Shown here piece by piece: positions 6,073-6,269 of a stretch of DNA of 6,269 nucleotides. Under the pieces are notes generated by a model that worked only from the letters and a program-made list of their open reading frames with translations, ran no database searches and had not been told where the DNA came from. Each line of letters opens with the position of its first letter. The first letter of the stretch is position 1. The translations under genes were made by a program, and so were the position numbers. Source of the DNA: an uncultured Lachnospiraceae bacterium (GTDB lineage: Bacteria; Bacillota; Clostridia; Lachnospirales; Lachnospiraceae); the NCBI GenBank assembly GCA_945485625.1, contig CALYSH010000094.1, forward strand, positions 1 to 6,269. The letters run 5' to 3'.

Positions 6073-6269
6073 ATGAAATTTCAGAAAGCAATCATATTGG
6101 GGCTGGCGGTTTGCCTGACGGCCGGTATCAGCGGATGCGGCAAGGAAAAGACTGCTGTATATGTGCAGCAGGTATCAAGCATTACGGGAATCAGCTCCGG
6201 GGAGCGCTTCTCCGGCATGGTGGTTTCGGAGAACATTGCCGAAATCAAAAAGGATTCCGACAAGGATGT
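6073..6269 (+). CDS. Lipoprotein of the efflux membrane-fusion (HlyD/RND adaptor) family, N-terminal part
   Basis: Only the first 65 complete codons are in the window; the frame runs off the right edge. Residues 1-21 form a lipoprotein signal with a lipobox I-S-G-C ending at C22, so the protein is probably lipid-anchored outside the membrane. After it comes AVYVQQVSSITG, then an ERFSGMVVSENIAEIKKD-like strand. In clostridial HlyD/MacA-type adaptors this region opens the barrel-sandwich domain that usually reads V-x-V-x-x-G-D. Such adaptors pair with an ABC (MacB-like) or RND pump that would be encoded just downstream, outside this window. The start at ATG 6073 is set by GGAGG 8 bases upstream; an ATG at 6065 meets a stop after three codons. 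The family assignment rests on a short N-terminal stretch. Confidence 0.7.
   Translation, partial: MKFQKAIILGLAVCLTAGISGCGKEKTAVYVQQVSSITGISSGERFSGMVVSENIAEIKKDSDKD

Overview
The window looks like part of the chromosome of an anaerobic Firmicute, most likely a gut-type Clostridia of the Oscillospiraceae/Lachnospiraceae sort. Four things suggest this: strong GGAGG ribosome binding sites on nearly every gene, sigma-A-like promoters, a multidomain flavodiiron protein of the kind typical of strict anaerobes, and a lipoprotein adaptor of the clostridial type. Base composition looks roughly balanced between GC and AT. The taxonomic call is an inference; there is no rRNA or marker gene here.

Layout: (1) Positions 3-1598, plus strand, hold a membrane HD-GYP cyclic-di-GMP phosphodiesterase. 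Its reading frame is open to the left edge, so its N-terminus is probably outside the window. It ends with what looks like a degenerate GGDEF domain. (2) A 14-bp perfect hairpin (1629-1663) lies between this gene and a convergent minus-strand gene (1728-2843). That gene encodes a zinc-ribbon membrane protein whose ectodomain appears to be a tandem duplication. It has its own consensus promoter, set directly against the terminator of the next gene. (3) A minus-strand thioredoxin gene (2910-3218) has a terminator stem that begins inside its last codons. (4) A 141-bp divergent intergenic region separates thioredoxin from a plus-strand four-module flavodiiron protein (3360-5150), which ends at a strong terminator. 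(5) A tyrosine recombinase gene (5295-5954) has its own promoter but lacks the C-terminal catalytic residues, so it is probably a remnant. (6) From 6073 to the right edge runs the start of a lipoprotein of the efflux membrane-fusion (HlyD/RND adaptor) family, behind a near-consensus promoter.

Functionally, the flavodiiron protein combines on one chain the diiron O2/NO reductase core, flavodoxin, flavin reductase and rubredoxin. These are the parts that Moorella splits between FprA and high-molecular-weight rubredoxin, so it is probably a self-contained NAD(P)H-driven O2 and/or NO scavenger. The divergent thioredoxin fits an oxidative or nitrosative stress theme. The other genes appear to be independent transcription units. 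I see no CRISPR, no tRNA or rRNA, no complete mobile element and no clear defence system. The least explained items are the duplicated zinc-ribbon ectodomain, the degenerate GGDEF tail and the truncated recombinase.
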